DNA from: Ascaris suum
Lineage: Eukaryota > Nematoda > Chromadorea > Rhabditida > Ascarididae
DNA length: 64,000 nt
Assembly (NCBI GenBank): GCA_013433145.1
Contig: CM024170.1
Location: 8,815,366-8,879,365, forward strand
Direction of reading: 5' to 3'
The position numbers and the translations under genes are program-made. This document shows positions 47,523 to 62,300 of the stretch, in pieces (the stretch's first letter is position 1; every line of letters starts with the position of its first letter). The notes under the pieces are model-generated. The model was not told the DNA's origin. It saw nothing but the letters and a program-made list of their open reading frames with translations, and did no database searches.

Positions 47523-50500
47523 AGCAGTGGTTATCTGACTTAGCATGAATCGTTCAAGGGCACACGCTATTGTCCCTTGCTGTGCTACCACTCGTCTGCA
47601 ATATTCGTACACGATGCCACAGCTATTTTAAAGCGAAGAAATGCCCGAGAAAAAATGAAAGTATACAAGAGACTATCAGTAATCATCGATACTTACAAAT
47701 GTAAGTGCAGTGCATCGAAAGGAAAATATTTTAAATTTTACTGCTACATATTGTATTGTTTAGTGAGAAAGCACCACAACACTGTGCTGGTAATTTTACC
47801 GCTGCGCTGTTCACAAACGAATCTTCAAATTCCAACTGAATTGGAAGCTAAAAATATGCAAAGAACAGAAAATTGAGTGAATGGGAAATGAAAAGATAAT
47901 ATAGAAAGGATTACTGAGAAGTTAGCAATATGCATCCCTCTGCAGCGCTTTTAACTAACTGACTAACTACGCGCTTGAAAACTGCCTACAAAATATTTCA
48001 GCTTTCTTAGTTCAGCTCATCAAATGGAGCATAAAGAATGCCAAAAAGTGATCCGTTTTTCAGTGACTGATAGACGTACATATAGGTATGATAGTGCTAT
48101 TATAAGAGTATGTGATGGATGTCCTTTTACAACGGGACATACGATTTTGTGCTTTCACAAAAACTAATCTGCTGAAGTACATAAAAAGAGTGTGCAAGAT
48201 TACAAGGCAAGCACGAGAAATGCCAGCGGTTTCATGATTTGCATAATTCCATATAATTTAAACAGGTCTCGAAAAGTCCATCCTAGACACATTTTAAATG
48301 GTAAAACTGAAGAATTAATAATTATTGAACTGCTCCACATGCTCCAATTGTGTAGCGGTTCTCCGAATGAACGGAGACCACACGTGAACGAAATATTACC
48401 TGCAACTCGTCATCATCATATATCATGCGCAGTCAAGGTGATTTAATGACTTACGCCCTTGGCGAATGAAATCGGCTATCGAAGCGTTCGAAGATCACTA
48501 TTTCTCGAAGTACTAGACTTCTTGGAGGATCGACGTAAAAACGCCACCATTCCATAATAGTTTTCAAAACTTTCGTTGAGATATGTGAAATAGTCGGTAG
48601 TGTATCACTCGATGCACTCCGATATTTGCGTTCTTTTGTATCAACTAATGAATAAGAACAGTGCCCTGCTGGAAATCGGTTGTTTTTTTTTCTTCAAACC
48701 TTAAACGAGGGGCGGCACGATGCCGTATTTAATCCTATTTCAAAACATTGTGTTGAGGTGAAGCTTGAGGCAGGAAATTCGCAACCCGCTGTGTGCATTA
48801 ACCGTCGAAAATTAGTGGAACAGCTTACGGCGCTCATGCATGGCGTGAAAATTGTCTTCCAAGGTCATCACAGTCAGCAGTAACTTGATTTTTCAAAAAA
48901 TTCCTTCGTGGAATGTGAAAAAAATAACAATTTATGTAATAAATTCATCAGTTTCTATTTTGAGAGTCCGTTTCAGACACATTTCAAAGAATTCATTCAT
49001 AAGGCCCATCAAATGGTATAGTGAGACACGCATTTATCAAGAACTTATCGATAGCACGCGTGCATTTGAGAGCATAGTCTGAAAGGCTTCATGCCTCGTT
49101 TTAACGGGCACATGTGAATATTTGCCCTTGCAAGATGCCTTATGGCGGTATGGTGAGGCTATAATTAGGTGTTCGTGCGAGTTAGCACTGTCTTTCTGTT
49201 CTGAAGGAAAATGTATGTTAACGCTGCCGTCTCAACCTGAGAACCATCAAAGCCGGAGCTAAGGAACTTTATGAATATACTTAGCGCCATAATTTCATCT
49301 CTCAGATCAACTTTTTATTCGATTCAGTGATATCTGAAGGAGTCGCAGACAATCTCGTGTGCCTAAAACTTGCAAACTTTTCAGGAGAGTTCAGATTATC
49401 AAACTTGTCGGAAAAACATTCAGTTAGAATACTTGAACATTTAGTTAGAATACTTAATATGTTGAGAAGCATGTTTTCATTCTTGTTGATGATTTGCAGC
49501 ATTGGTCACCCTGAAGGTTCCATAGGCCAAACCTTGAAGGCACATGTAATGTTCTCAGTACTCTTTTTCACTCAATTCAACTGCCTCGAGTACAAGATCA
49601 GGCTGCAAACAAATTGAATTATGTGCCTTTCCTTCTTGAAAAAGTGCATTTTTCTTTAGCACCAGGAGAATCTTGTATGACATCACTTATCGTCAGCGAG
49701 AAGAGATCATCACATTACCAGGAAGCACACTTAAAATTTACCTCACCTGCTGCGCCAGATAATTTCACACAAAGGTTTCCTGAGAACACTTTTTTTGGTC
49801 GGCTGGACGCAATGCGCTCTGTTCCTCTCATAAGCGAGCATATGCGCAAGCGTTTTTAAATGCAGACAGCCGCTTTAAACATTCAAAACGAAGTGAATCA
49901 ACGTTTCACCACAAATTAACTTTGCTGGAAAGTTTTTAGACGGAAAGTCGACTGGCGATGTGCAGATGAAAACACCGAAATGGGACACAGTTTTTTGCGT
50001 TAAAATAGTTTTCACGGTACGCTTGACATTTCATCAGGAAGTACTATTCGCTGCATCGCCTCGAAAAAGGCGCTCATGAAAACTCCGATGTTCTCTACAT
50101 AGAGTGATTGACGCCCGCCGATCACTTAGCCTTTTGTGTAGCGCTTTAGCACCAGAACGTCGATTTGCAGGTATGCAGCACCGCTCTACACATGTTGGCA
50201 GCCTACACAACATTGCTGAGAGTGTGCCATAACCAGTGTTACGTGCTAAAACTAATACAGTGCAAAAAAATCTATCAAAAGATACAAGAACTGCTTGCGA
50301 AATAAATAAGATGCATAGCAACAATGCACCAAGCGGTTTTTCTTTATGCTCATGTTGACCTTTTTTTCATATTCCCCTCCAACTGACAATGCTATCCATC
50401 GTTTATGTTTTCGTCCTTGGTGAATTAAGGTTGAAAATAAGCACTTATATTTGGAATCGAGCAGATATTAAACTTTCGAAGGAAGCTTTATGAAGTAGTC

Positions 50501-52259
50501 GAACATCCCATGTAAACGTTATAACTGACAATATCATCAAAAAACGTTAAAAAATGGTTGCAAAGACTTGCTATTCATAGCTTTACGAAATGATGAAGAC
50601 ATCATAAAAACGGCCGATTTGTAAAAGCCGTACAGAGTGCATTTTTTCTACAGCTAGAATCAAGCAAGGAATGATAACAGGTAATAAAATGACTGCATAC
50701 ATAGATCATCGAGCCTATCGGCTGCTATAAATATAAAACCACTAATTAAGAAATCGATCTTGTTCTCATTTAAAATAGACCTGCTTTCTTATTAAATGAT
50801 GTGGCTTCCTGCGTAGAATTTGGTTCTCGTCTGCATCAAACCACCTACGTGACTTAATCAGCACAAGCAACATCGAAAATAAGTTGGGTTCTGCTGATCA
50901 TTTTGCAACGTAATTGATCACACCACTGGGTTACTCTAGGATATTGCTTTTTCTTCCACGAGGAGAATAAATCGAATTAATGTTGTATGCTAAAGATAAG
51001 CTTTAAATCTTAAGAAAAAAGAGAGAAATATGAACGGACCGATTAGTTGATCAACTAAATCTCAGGATCGAGCATATTCGGTGGTCTAAACGATCAGAGT
51101 TTCCTCGAAAGAATGCATAAGCCACTACAGATTTTATAAGGACTCATAATTGTCCGATTTCCCGAATAAATTGCAGGGTACTGGAGAATGTCAACTGAAA
51201 TTTTCAACTAGCCACCTGTAACAAGATTTTCAACTGCACAGGTCACTGGAGAAGCTGGAGCGATTGATTACCGAACAAAAACTCATCACCTTAGGCCAAT
51301 CACCGTCACAAAAAGCAACTTAAACGAAAGCGAAAAGTATAACACTTGAGAGCTGTCAATCACTAAAACTATCATAAATTGTGCTAAAAAAGATTCATAT
51401 TTTCAAGTAAAAATCCCCAAAAACTGCAGCAGAAATGCAAAATCCGAGCTGAAATAAAATGTAAATAATAATTAGCTTCCTGTTGAATGTATGAGTTCTG
51501 TTACTTTGAACTCAAGCAAGTCTCATTATCGAATAGGTTTTCGCAAGTCGGAAAATGCGCAGCAACGTTTTCACCGTATGAGTTTTTTCACGACTTCGAT
51601 AGAAACTAAAGAGGAAAACTTTTGAAATGGATTGCCAAGTTGGTGAGGAAGAAAATGTTCAGCGTATTTTGTTTATCAATTTCGATAAAGAAGACTCAGA
51701 TGAAATCATGTCACTGAAAGCCAATTTTCAACTTATCAGCCCATTTATCAGATTTTTTTTCATCACAGTGGTAAAATTACGCCTAAATGACTCTCATCGC
51801 TGCTAAGCTGCACGGTGATGCGAATCAACTAATGAGGTGTTGAAGAAAATTTGGCCCATCTCGCTCTCTTCCGTTAGGAGGTTCGTCAATGTTTCAGATC
51901 TCCTACCGTTTGCAAGTGGCGAACAATCGTTGTTTAGTGGCATCGCATCGCCTCTATGCGCCTGACGAAAACAACAATACACCCTGTGCAGCGTTCATGA
52001 AAAACCATCGCATACAGCACAAGCCGACGTCAGTGAATAAAAATCACCCCAAGGAGCATTAGTGCATTAAGCGATGAATGCTAGAGAAAGTGGCTAGCTC
52101 GTTGGTGAACGAGACCGGAAATATGGAGTTGCCAAAAGTGATGTCAAAGCCAGACTATGCTATGCAAAAAGCTTTCAGATTCCGCAACGGATTTAGGTTC
52201 CAGTGAGTCTTCTATCTCAGCGAATCTGAACTCATCTCCATGACGGAGGTAAAAACCCT

Positions 52260-52271
52260 CCCCCCCCCCCC
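52260..52271 (+). repeat. C12 homopolymer
   Basis: Twelve consecutive C in a CT-rich context. It is unusual in AT-rich sequence and prone to length error in sequencing. Confidence 0.9.
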
Positions 52272-54149
52272 TCCGGCTGATTTGATCTCGCATAAATAAC
52301 CATTCCCGCTCTTCGTGTCACTCGTTAATTTATTATATAAGGTACTCCGAAATCTGTTTCCTTTGTGCGGCGTCATTTTTTAATCTCTATTCTATCACAA
52401 AACTATGTCATGCTTTGGCTTCTTTCATATACATCCATGTTTCTGTTAGCTCTCGTACTGTTCACCTCGAATCAGAAAATCATTACTGCGCTGCCTTTTC
52501 GGACATCCAATTGTCTCGACTAGTTGCGCAAGTGATAAAAGCAGCAATTGCGAAAGGAAAACGAATTGGAAACACTCTGCTTTATAGACTATCATCCACG
52601 ACTTTCGGTGTAAAAAAGCTTTGTTTTTGGCTTTAAACAAAATGCCGGAGGAGATAACAATAAATGACACAACGTTACACCAAACTTTTCTAGCTTTACA
52701 TCTTAGGAAATTCCAATGCGGTAACGAATGCCTACTAAACATCAAATCAACAGAATTTACGCATCAACCCAACATGTAGGCAAATAACGTACTTTAAAAA
52801 AACCTTTAAAAAGAGGCGCATAAAGTGAACGAAATGCATTAACAAAGTTGCGCTCGCGTCAACGAGAAAACAGTGGATGGTAATTGGCCTTTGACATGAA
52901 TTCATAAATAGCGTCAATGCGTTCGCTTGTGAAAAAAAATGACTGAAAAAATATGAAAGCAAACTTATTGATAGATCAGAAGAAACAGCCAGTTTAGACT
53001 ATCTATCATAGTGAAGAGAGATGGAGAAGGAGACTGGGAGACGAAGAGAGAGGGAGACTCTCGAGAGCAATCCGCCTATTTTAGATACAAACATTTGCGA
53101 TTCATAACTTTCAGATTTTTCAATTACTCTGTAGGCGTTGGCAGTGCTGTTCCTTTAAACGCAAACGTCACTTCGTTCATAGCAGTGAAATTGAATGATA
53201 TCTTTATATGCGAGATGTGAGTCAGCAGCTCGTTTTGACGCGGATCACACCTATACACTTTATGAGTCAACATTTTTTGGAGGTTTTCACATATCACAAC
53301 AATCGCCTCGTCTCAATGCAGCATAGTTTTTAGTTCATATGTTATCAGCTCATTGTTTGCTTACTGGTATCACAGTGGAATTGTGAGAGGATCTGACTTA
53401 TCGCGCTGACATTTCGGAGAGAGAAATCTCACTGCCGTTTTGAAAATAAAAAATCCCCACAAAAAATTAGCAAAATTTTATCACAGATCGAAACAATGCA
53501 AACAGCTTCAGGTATTCCACAGCTGAACTGCAACTACGATTGCACAAACCTATGAAATCACTAAGGCACTCGCCTTCAGCGTAGCTGTGCACTTAGGCGC
53601 GTTTCATGTCCTTCAGGAAATAACCACCTGAAATCAGTGGGAAAGTTGATGCTGAATTAAATTATGGCCAATTTAGCCTTGCTATTTATGATGTGCACAA
53701 CAAGTAGAACTAAAAATTATGTGCCTAGAAATCGACTTTCTACATAAAGTGTGGAGGAAAATGATATTAATTGAAGTGCTTAACCAAAATCGAGCATAAC
53801 TGCTGAATTAATGATAGAACGAAGTAACTATGAGATTTTCCAAGGTGATATGAAATCAGTGCTGTTAGAAAACAAATGATACCTGATGCGATTTCTGAGA
53901 ATTGAATACTTCATTTGGTCTCCCAGCTCTATTACCAATTTCGCTCTAAGCTTTTTGATGAACTCGAGGAATATTTCAGATGATGCTATGAAAATTAGCG
54001 AACATGATATTCTGAATGGTCCATTAACTTCGAAGGGACCTGGAAAGGCTTGAGAGAGGAGGAAATAGAGGTTCTTGTGTGCACTACTATTTCGTTAATG
54101 GCCAGATCAGAAGATTCATTAATTAATCAATTCATTAATCAGATCAGAA

Positions 54150-54206
54150 GTTTTTGCAATTCTACGAAACAAAAATCGAATGTTTCGTAGAAAGAATTGC
54201 AAAAAC
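54150..54206. ncRNA. Pre-microRNA-like hairpin
   Basis: The arm 54150-54170 (GTTTTTGCAATT then CTACGAAAC) pairs with 54182-54206 in two perfect helices of 12 and 9 bp, separated by a 4-nt bulge (AAAG) on the 3' side, with an 11-nt loop. Arm length, loop size and one asymmetric bulge resemble a small microRNA precursor. The lower stem does not extend into the flanks, which is shorter than most nematode precursors, and I recognise no known seed. A decayed fold-back repeat is the main alternative. Confidence 0.35.
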
Positions 54207-55908
54207 CGACTCAAAAATAATGAATAATATGAACGCACTGCTATACATGCTCAATTATTTGTTGATAATGCCTTCTAATAAATCGCTCACCTCATATATA
54301 AAAAATTGCTAGATGTCAAAGTTCAATGCTAAGGATCAAATTACTTCCCATTATCTAGACATTTTAATCAATCATTCTGTTATAATACCTAGTAAAATAG
54401 CAATCAATAACTATACGGTAAAACGTAAAAAAAACTCTTTTTCAAACAATCTTCAAAGAATTGGTCATTAATGAACAGAGAGAATCGCATGGCAATGATG
54501 TATGTCGTCCTTCTCCTCAAAGTAAAGACCAATCATTAAGAGGCAACTGTTCCTGCGTAATTCAAGTTCAACTCGACACTGATAGTCTGACTATACTGTA
54601 TCTTACTGCTATAATGGAATTTTGCAACAAGCCCTAGAAATTTTGCTCTACGGTTGCAATCAGTAGGTTGTCTATGAAGCATCTTCCAATTATCCTCGGT
54701 AAGATTCTGATCACTACGAATGCTCATTTCTTCAATTACTCTCAACTGTTAACGCCAAAATGTATTCTAGTGTTAAAAACAGCTGTGAAGTTGCAGACCG
54801 CTTCAAATGAAGCCAACGAATACATTTGCTGCAGAATCCCCTAACTCTACGCATCGACCAGCCACATTATTTATTCGCATCTGTATCACATTTTCCACTA
54901 AGGTCAATAAGCGCTGTTTGGATTTACCGAACAATAAATCCTATTCACTTGAAATTACTTTTCTGGTTATTCGGATACATTGCTTCAGCCAATCACAAGT
55001 TAACGCTTAGATTATGATGTCTCACACGAGAATCATGCTTTGAATTGGAAGCGCCAATGGCTAGCGAAGCCACCCTCTGATTAGCTGATTAATTCATCAC
55101 TGAAATATCTGATTATGTGCAAATGATATACTAATGTTTCATGTCGCTAATTGGATGGTAGAACTAGTGATATCTGAAGTGAGGAACTACCATTCGAAAA
55201 AATAAACGATGGAGCGTTCTCACCAAATTTCTTCGATTTTGGTATCAGTATTAGCACTGGTGAACTAGCCCCTAGCGAGATTTGTAAAAATAACCAGCAT
55301 TTCATTTTCACTGCCAGTAGATTTCGGCACATTTATACCAAAATCCTTGCATATATTCACCCAAATGATAGGTAGTAAGATTAAACGTTATCTTGACAAC
55401 TACATTTTTATGAAGACTTCATATGCAAAACGTAGGATCGTTTATTGAGATATATTTGAAGATGCATCACTGCCAATTCTCAAAAGTAATTCTACGAAAT
55501 AACTCAGTGAATATGCATTGCTTCATATTTCTAAATACATGCACCTAAGCATATGAAATCACCTCAAAATTTGTCATACTGTGACAAACATCACTCGCCA
55601 TTTCTGGTTAACTATCTACGAAGCGCTTTCAATTCAATTCCAGAGCTTTTGCTATTTCGCATCTTAGATATAGTGCGAATCTCATCTTTATTTGCATAAT
55701 ATAGACTTCGGCATAATAAACCATATCAAAGGTGTCCTGTCCCACTCAAATAATCTACAAACCAGTATTATATTCTCAGCTTCTTTCAGAAGACGCATTG
55801 GCGACTTATCGAAAGTGGCACGCGACGGTCTACTTTCTTGTCCTTTCGATTGTTATTTCATATCTCATTCTACGCAATAAAACGGTCTTGTCTTTAAATA
55901 ATTTTTAG

Positions 55909-55940
55909 TTGGATCTAACTCACTGTAAAAAGCATTGGAG
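55909..55940 (+). CDS. Possible plus-strand microexon
   Basis: A strong acceptor (TCTTTAAATAATTTTTAG) and a good donor (TGGAG|GTGAGG) enclose 32 nt open in only one frame (LDLTHCKKHW plus two bases). The phase does not match the open frame of the candidate exon at 56181-56307, so the two cannot simply be joined. Weak on its own. Confidence 0.2.
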
Positions 55941-56180
55941 GTGAGGATGCTGCGGCTGCAAGAGCATTAGAGTTTACGCTATGCTATGGAGGTCAAGCTA
56001 CAGATGCCTAAAAATATTAGAGGTGAATATATAAATTCACTGCAAACGGTTTCATGACGGCTTGTTTAATACAACTTGCAGATCTTATACCCACTGCCCT
56101 CGTTACTTCACTGTGGCACACTCCTATGGCACACTCCTACCATTCTTAACACTAATCGCCCAATGTTTTCTTATACGCAG

Positions 56181-56307
56181 ATGGACAGGTGCGCAGTCAC
56201 TGAACTGCCGGAGGATACGCCAAAAAAGACAAAAATGCCCACACTTGGGCAGATGTTAGGCATAGCTTCACTATTTTCAGCACCTGAATTTCGAATGCGC
56301 CTTTATG
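56181..56307 (+). CDS. Candidate plus-strand internal exon
   Basis: The acceptor TTTTCTTATACGCAG and donor TTTATG|GTAAGAAC are both good and enclose 127 nt. Only one frame is open through it: MDRCAVTELPEDTPKKTKMP then TLGQMLGIASLFSAPEFRMR, ending LY plus one base. The peptide looks like real protein, with a charged linker followed by an amphipathic or hydrophobic segment. I cannot name it and found no partner exons within several kb. It would belong to a different, plus-strand gene. Confidence 0.35.
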
Positions 56308-59300
56308 GTAAGAACATCACATCGATGCAAGTCAGTTATCATATCAGACTCATTCTCGCACATATCGTCTTAGCAGCTTCTCTTATATACGCTGCCTTTT
56401 CTAATTATTCGGCTCTCCTCGCAACCCATAGTTCACTTTGCTATCTTCATACCGCCTTCCTATTTTAACATGAAACGAATTTTGAGCGACCATTCGCACA
56501 CATGTCAGCCGCTGACAACTGAAAAATAGCGCGCCTAACGCCCTCATTCTTTTGCGTCTGCTGCTTGTTTTCATTCAATCTCTGTTGCCCGTGCCCAAGA
56601 AAAGCACTGCTAAAATTGTTACGTTGTAGCTACTCTTGTAAGTTCATTTCAATTTTAACTTAAACTTAATTCATTTCAACTTTGATTTAAGTTGAAGTTT
56701 TAATTTAATAAATCAACCTTTTATAGTTTATCCAACAAAACGCGAATAATTCATACAGCTAGTTGGGTTGTTGAATGAAGCTGTAAAATGCACATTTTGT
56801 CACATATTACACACATTATGGCAAATCTTTTTCCTTCCCTCGCACATAAAAATTGTTATGCAACTTGCATTGCATTGCAATCGAGCGATGTTAAACGCTT
56901 ATTTTTCTAGTGTTTTTAAAGTTGGCAGTAGCACATTTAAGGTTTGAAGGCAATTTTTGAAGAAAAAAAAGAAAAATTCATCGATAGTGTATCCGGTTCA
57001 GCGCGAAAAATTATACCTGCGCTCGAAGTATGGAAAATTCATTGTCAGTTCTCCTTATTATACCCACAACTATGCAAATCTCCGATCAATTTTGCACTAA
57101 AATTCACAACGCCGTACAAACGCACAAACAATGGCGAACAAGAGGATGTGCTCCACTGCTTCTCTTTATAGTGGAACAATAATGAGTATTTGAAGCGCTA
57201 TCCCACTTTCATTATGAAAAGTTCTCACTAAAATTCATTTCCCTTAAAATATGTCGAGTCCTTCCAACAACAATGATTTTGAAAAATACGTAAAGGTGGG
57301 ATTCTTTTAGAAATTTTATCGACCTTTTCAGAATACGCAATATGGAAATGGAACATTGAAAAGCTCACTGAGAGGAGACGGTGTGGCAGAGGGTTTTTTA
57401 TCGAACAGAGTATCGATAAACTTCGAAATGGTGTGAGCTCCAAGTCCGGCTCATTATTTATTCGCTTACTAAGCATCTCCGACATATCAAGAGGTAGAGA
57501 AGGAATGGAAGGAGGGGAAGGTGTTAAAGAAAATACGGCCTATGCCAAGCTTTCTTCTTTTCCTTAAGACTTGCTTGGTCTCTCATTTTTTCAATCAGTG
57601 AAGTCCCAGTTAGCTCATCAAGTTCGTCATAGCCTTATCTAATCTATAAATCTGACTGGCTGTTAAAATGGTATTCGATGCGAACACAACGAATAATATT
57701 GATAGATCGCAAATATCGGAACGAAATGTCCTGAACGTCGTTTGCCAGATTTCATGCAGAATAGATGGATGCAAGAAGAGCATAGATTGGGTGAAATTAA
57801 ACCGGATGTTACAAACACCTGCTTCCTTTAAAAAGGTATTTTTCCAAGTATAAATTCTGCTCACCAATGAGCACAAAAGAAGTCAGCTGAGCGAATGGCA
57901 GTGAATCAATGAAACTGTGCTGCATGTTGGCTGCCTTAAATGAGCATTCCACACTCAAAAAGACGTCGAAACAAAACTGACTCACAATCGTTCATCATAC
58001 AATAAAAATAAAATTGCTAAAGCGTAACATGACTGTAGAAGAAATTTGCCTCTTTGCCATCCACTCGTTTAACAGTAAATTGCGTATTTCAATGTGACAG
58101 ACGACAAATAGGCATGAGACACGCAAAAATCTCGAAATTTTACTCAGAGAACAACTAACGTCAACACTGTGAAAGCGATGATTGAATAGATCGCAAAAGA
58201 AGATGAAAAAAAAAATTCAAAATGGTTACCGAAGTAAAAATGAAGTATTGCATAGGGAACAGATATGTAAATTATTCGGAAAAAATCCGAAAACCACTAT
58301 TTGCTAAAAATTTCATTAAACATTTCGCAACAGCAATGCCTAAAATGCAGGAAAATTTCAAGTCAATGTTGTCAAATACAGTGGAAAATTCCGGAATGAC
58401 GACCCCAAAATTACAAAAAAGTTTTTAAAAGGCGATATACTAAAAAGGCGATATACCATTGTGGTAAACTTTTCAACCAATAGAAGAATCGACGCGAAAT
58501 GCATTCGCAAAACTGAATTGAATAATTTGAAAGAACACATCCTCTCGGTTCGAAATTTGAAACGAAGTTATCAGGTTATCGGAGGTGTAAAAGTTCCCGG
58601 TGAGTCTTGAAACAACAACAGAAGCATACCGGAGGTGATGGCACGATATGCGCTTTATGTTCCACTCACCTAACCAACCGCCACTTTAATGAATTAGCTG
58701 CGTATAATAATTATATGCTGAAGAGCACTTTCACGTTTTGTTTGCTCCAATCATTCGTTCGAATCTTATTTAAAAAATTATGTTTTTTGTGAGATGACCG
58801 GAATAAAAAAGTAAAGATTTGAATGCTGCAGAGTGTGTGCATAGTTCTTTCGTTTCTTAAAATTCCTGCCGTTCGAATTCGACGGAAGATGATAGCGAAG
58901 CCCATCATCATTCCGGACGGAAAACCGATTGGTACGAAATCAACGCAAGTTACTTTCCGCTTTCAAATGCCAATTCGTAACTCGAGCTTCTATGATTCTT
59001 GTATCGAAGCTAGCGGTCAAGTGAACTTACATAGAGCGCACGAGTTTGCCAATAATTTGTCTCGCAAATGCAAATTTGCGAAAGTATGCAAAAAGGATAA
59101 TTTTACTTGAGGTGAGGGGTGGGGAAGGAGGGAATCATTTAAATTAGTTCCGGAAATAGAATGATCTTGCAGTCATCGATCAATTTCATCGGTATTGATG
59201 AATACTGCTGTGACCATTCTGCATGAACAAAGGAAGATGCTATTAAATTCCGAAATAAATCAACGATATTTTAACATCGAGACCTTCACAATTCATCAAC

Positions 59301-62300
59301 AATGGCTGCAAAATTTTGAGGCGAAGTATTGATATAAATGTAAAATTACGTGAACTAGAAAAGAGCATATCCATAAGCGATTATGATATCTATTAAGCCA
59401 TCAAAAACACTGCATTGCTGCTTATACGGCTGCTCAGTTTGAAAAAAAAAAAGAACTTTACAGGAGACTTTTCCGGTTTAAGAAGAAATTTCCGAGAAAA
59501 AATTAGTGATATAATGTGGAAAAGATGAGAACAGAGATAGAGTGACTACAAAATTCCAACTCAATTTCGCAATGCGATGATTGTAGAGAGAAGAAAGCTT
59601 CAAACCATTAATACCGAAAAGAGCAACATCGGCAAATGAAACGCACTGCTTTGTTTATATCGCTTCGACTGTCTGTGTTTTGATACATTGTTTTGCTCTG
59701 CAAAACGATTGCAAGATGTAATATAATGGTCTACAAACGAATTAATCGCAATTCTTGAAGTTTATCGAAAAATACTGAGGCAGAGTATTCAAAAGCCAGT
59801 AACAGTGATGACTCGTGATGTCTGAACCAATAAGAGCAACGAAGGCAATATGCAAACGTATGTCCACTCCTCTATAATATGTAAATTAAATGAAGAAAAG
59901 ACCAGATCCAGGTGAGATTATTGAACATTTGGCACCATCTGTTGACACATGATGAATGTTGAGGTAAACACTGCGGAACCGGTTCGCAAAAAGTATACCG
60001 TCACTTGAACATGCATCAAGTGGTCAAAAGTGAGCCGAGAATTTGTACGCCTAGCGTTCTCAGTGGGTTTCATATATCTCTAGTGGCTGAGTAGTGACAA
60101 TGAATTCACTTTATAGCAATCGTAGATCAACTAGAAATGGACAAACATAATTCAGAGCGTTCGCAATATTCGGATGGAATTTAGGAAGCGAATTAAGCGA
60201 AATAAAAGTGGGATATGAATCGAACTTCATGACTTAGTTATCTTTATCGGACATCAACGCCTCTCTAGGACGGTTGCCCTATTTTATGAGAGTCTCCGCA
60301 AGAAAAAAAAGGCTCTCTTCAAAGATTATAGCGAGATGACACCCCTATTGTCCCTCGAATCATCTTGATTATTTGCGTGGTTCAATGGGTTGTCATTCGT
60401 TATCTTTACGATTCGATCATTTTGGTTTATTTATTTCACACCTTGCAAACAACAAATGTTTGATAAAAATTAAAGACAAGCGCTCTTAGGTGTGATCGCT
60501 GAATGCAGCTGTCGTAAAGAAGAACGATGGGCTGTGTCGATTGATGTGCTTTACAATGACATTAATTCCAAAATTCAACACTGTCACAATACGGAAATGG
60601 GACAATTTATTGCAACTACGCAAAGTGAATGAGTATAGTTGAGTCTTACAAACGGGCGAAATTGTATCGTGCATTAATCAACAACAGCGCTTCCTTTATT
60701 CTACCAAAATTAGGAAACTCTACAGTTTTTAAATGGAACTGAGACGGAAAGGGACTTTGAAAGTGTTTTACTCGCTAGGTTATTTTCCTAGAAATAGTGA
60801 CCGGTTTAGAGTATCAGTACGATTGTTGGGATATCACAGAACGGTGCATTCTGCAAAATCCACTCTCTGCAAAATTTACACAAATTATTCTAATATTCTA
60901 CACAACTTTCAATTTGCAAAGGGGTAATCAAGCGTGAGGAGGATATGGTTGTAAGACTTGGAAAAACCCAGTATTATAGATGCAGCTACGAACAAGTACT
61001 TTTAAGGAGTTCAATGCGATCGATGCAATCGCATTAAATTCAGCAATCTGTTAGCGCATGCAAGAATGGAATATTCAGATTTCAACAGTGTCGAAGCACA
61101 TGTATCAAGCTACGTATAGCGAAAAGCGATTATCTTCATCTTTCAAATCTAAATGCCATTCTTTTAGGGCTCCCAAAGTCTGTAAAGCACAGCTACTAGG
61201 AGCGCGACATATTTGATGAATTTGTTACGAGTATTATTTCGCGGTTTAGCTAGACTCCACGCCAAGCCAGCGGTATAACTTATTCGTCATCCATCAACTA
61301 CTATCCACCGATTGAATGAACCGGCGAGTGGAATACATAGCAATCGCAATGACTAAACCCTTCGAGTTTTATATAGCAGCAAACATTCGCACGTTTGATT
61401 TTGTAGAAGGGTATATAATGACTAAAACTATCATTTGCGCGAGCAAGCGTTTAGTTGAAAGTTCTTGGTGTGTTTTTTAAATGTGCCAATTTCAAATGCA
61501 GCGTTGTGACTAATTTAACTGCAAAATTTAACAGTACAGTAGGATAGAAAACCTACTAGATTCTCTTACGTTCCTCAAAATCGAAGCGACATTAGACTGT
61601 ATAAGCAAGATTTTGGCCGCCTATTTGCAATCTTGGTCAAAACTGCAAATATTATACGAAAAAAGACGATTTTTTTCTTAGAATTCGTGACACTGACCCA
61701 CGTTATAATATTACAGCGCTATCGGAACATTTTTATTCAAGCCTTCCGCTTCTAAGATCAATGAGCACATAATAAGCGAGCGAAGCAAAGATGCACCTTC
61801 CGTCATGACACGTAAAATTTTTATCATAAGCAGACAAACGCTCACTTACAAGTCTGTGATGTTTGTGCTTAGTTTGTTTTTTGCATTCTTGCAGATATCG
61901 CCTTGATAAGACATTCACAAAATTTCTACGGTTATAGTTCCTGTTGCAGAAATTTTGCACGGAAATCGTTCAGCATTCTCAGCTGATTGATAGTGCATAT
62001 ATTTTGCCACATAAGAACTGAAGTTTGTATCAGAAAAGCGAACGAGGAAAAACACTGCAATCGGACACTCATTTTAGAGTAGTTGATGAAGTCATGAAGA
62101 TTTCACGTTCACTATGTCGATAGCTGCATCTGCTATTCAATGTACGTCGCTTGCAGATGAATCATCGAATACAATGGACAACACTTGAAGTAATGATCAT
62201 CTTTTGCAATGAGGTCACATCAGTTCATCGTAATAGTTTTCGAATTTCATACTCAGCTATACTTGTCCTATCAATGCAATGAAATAAAACTTCAATTTAT

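Noticed and set aside
53366..53395. TATCACAG seed (miR-2-like) on the plus strand
   Set aside because: No complementary arm lies within 80 bp on either side, so no precursor can form. The seed alone is expected by chance.
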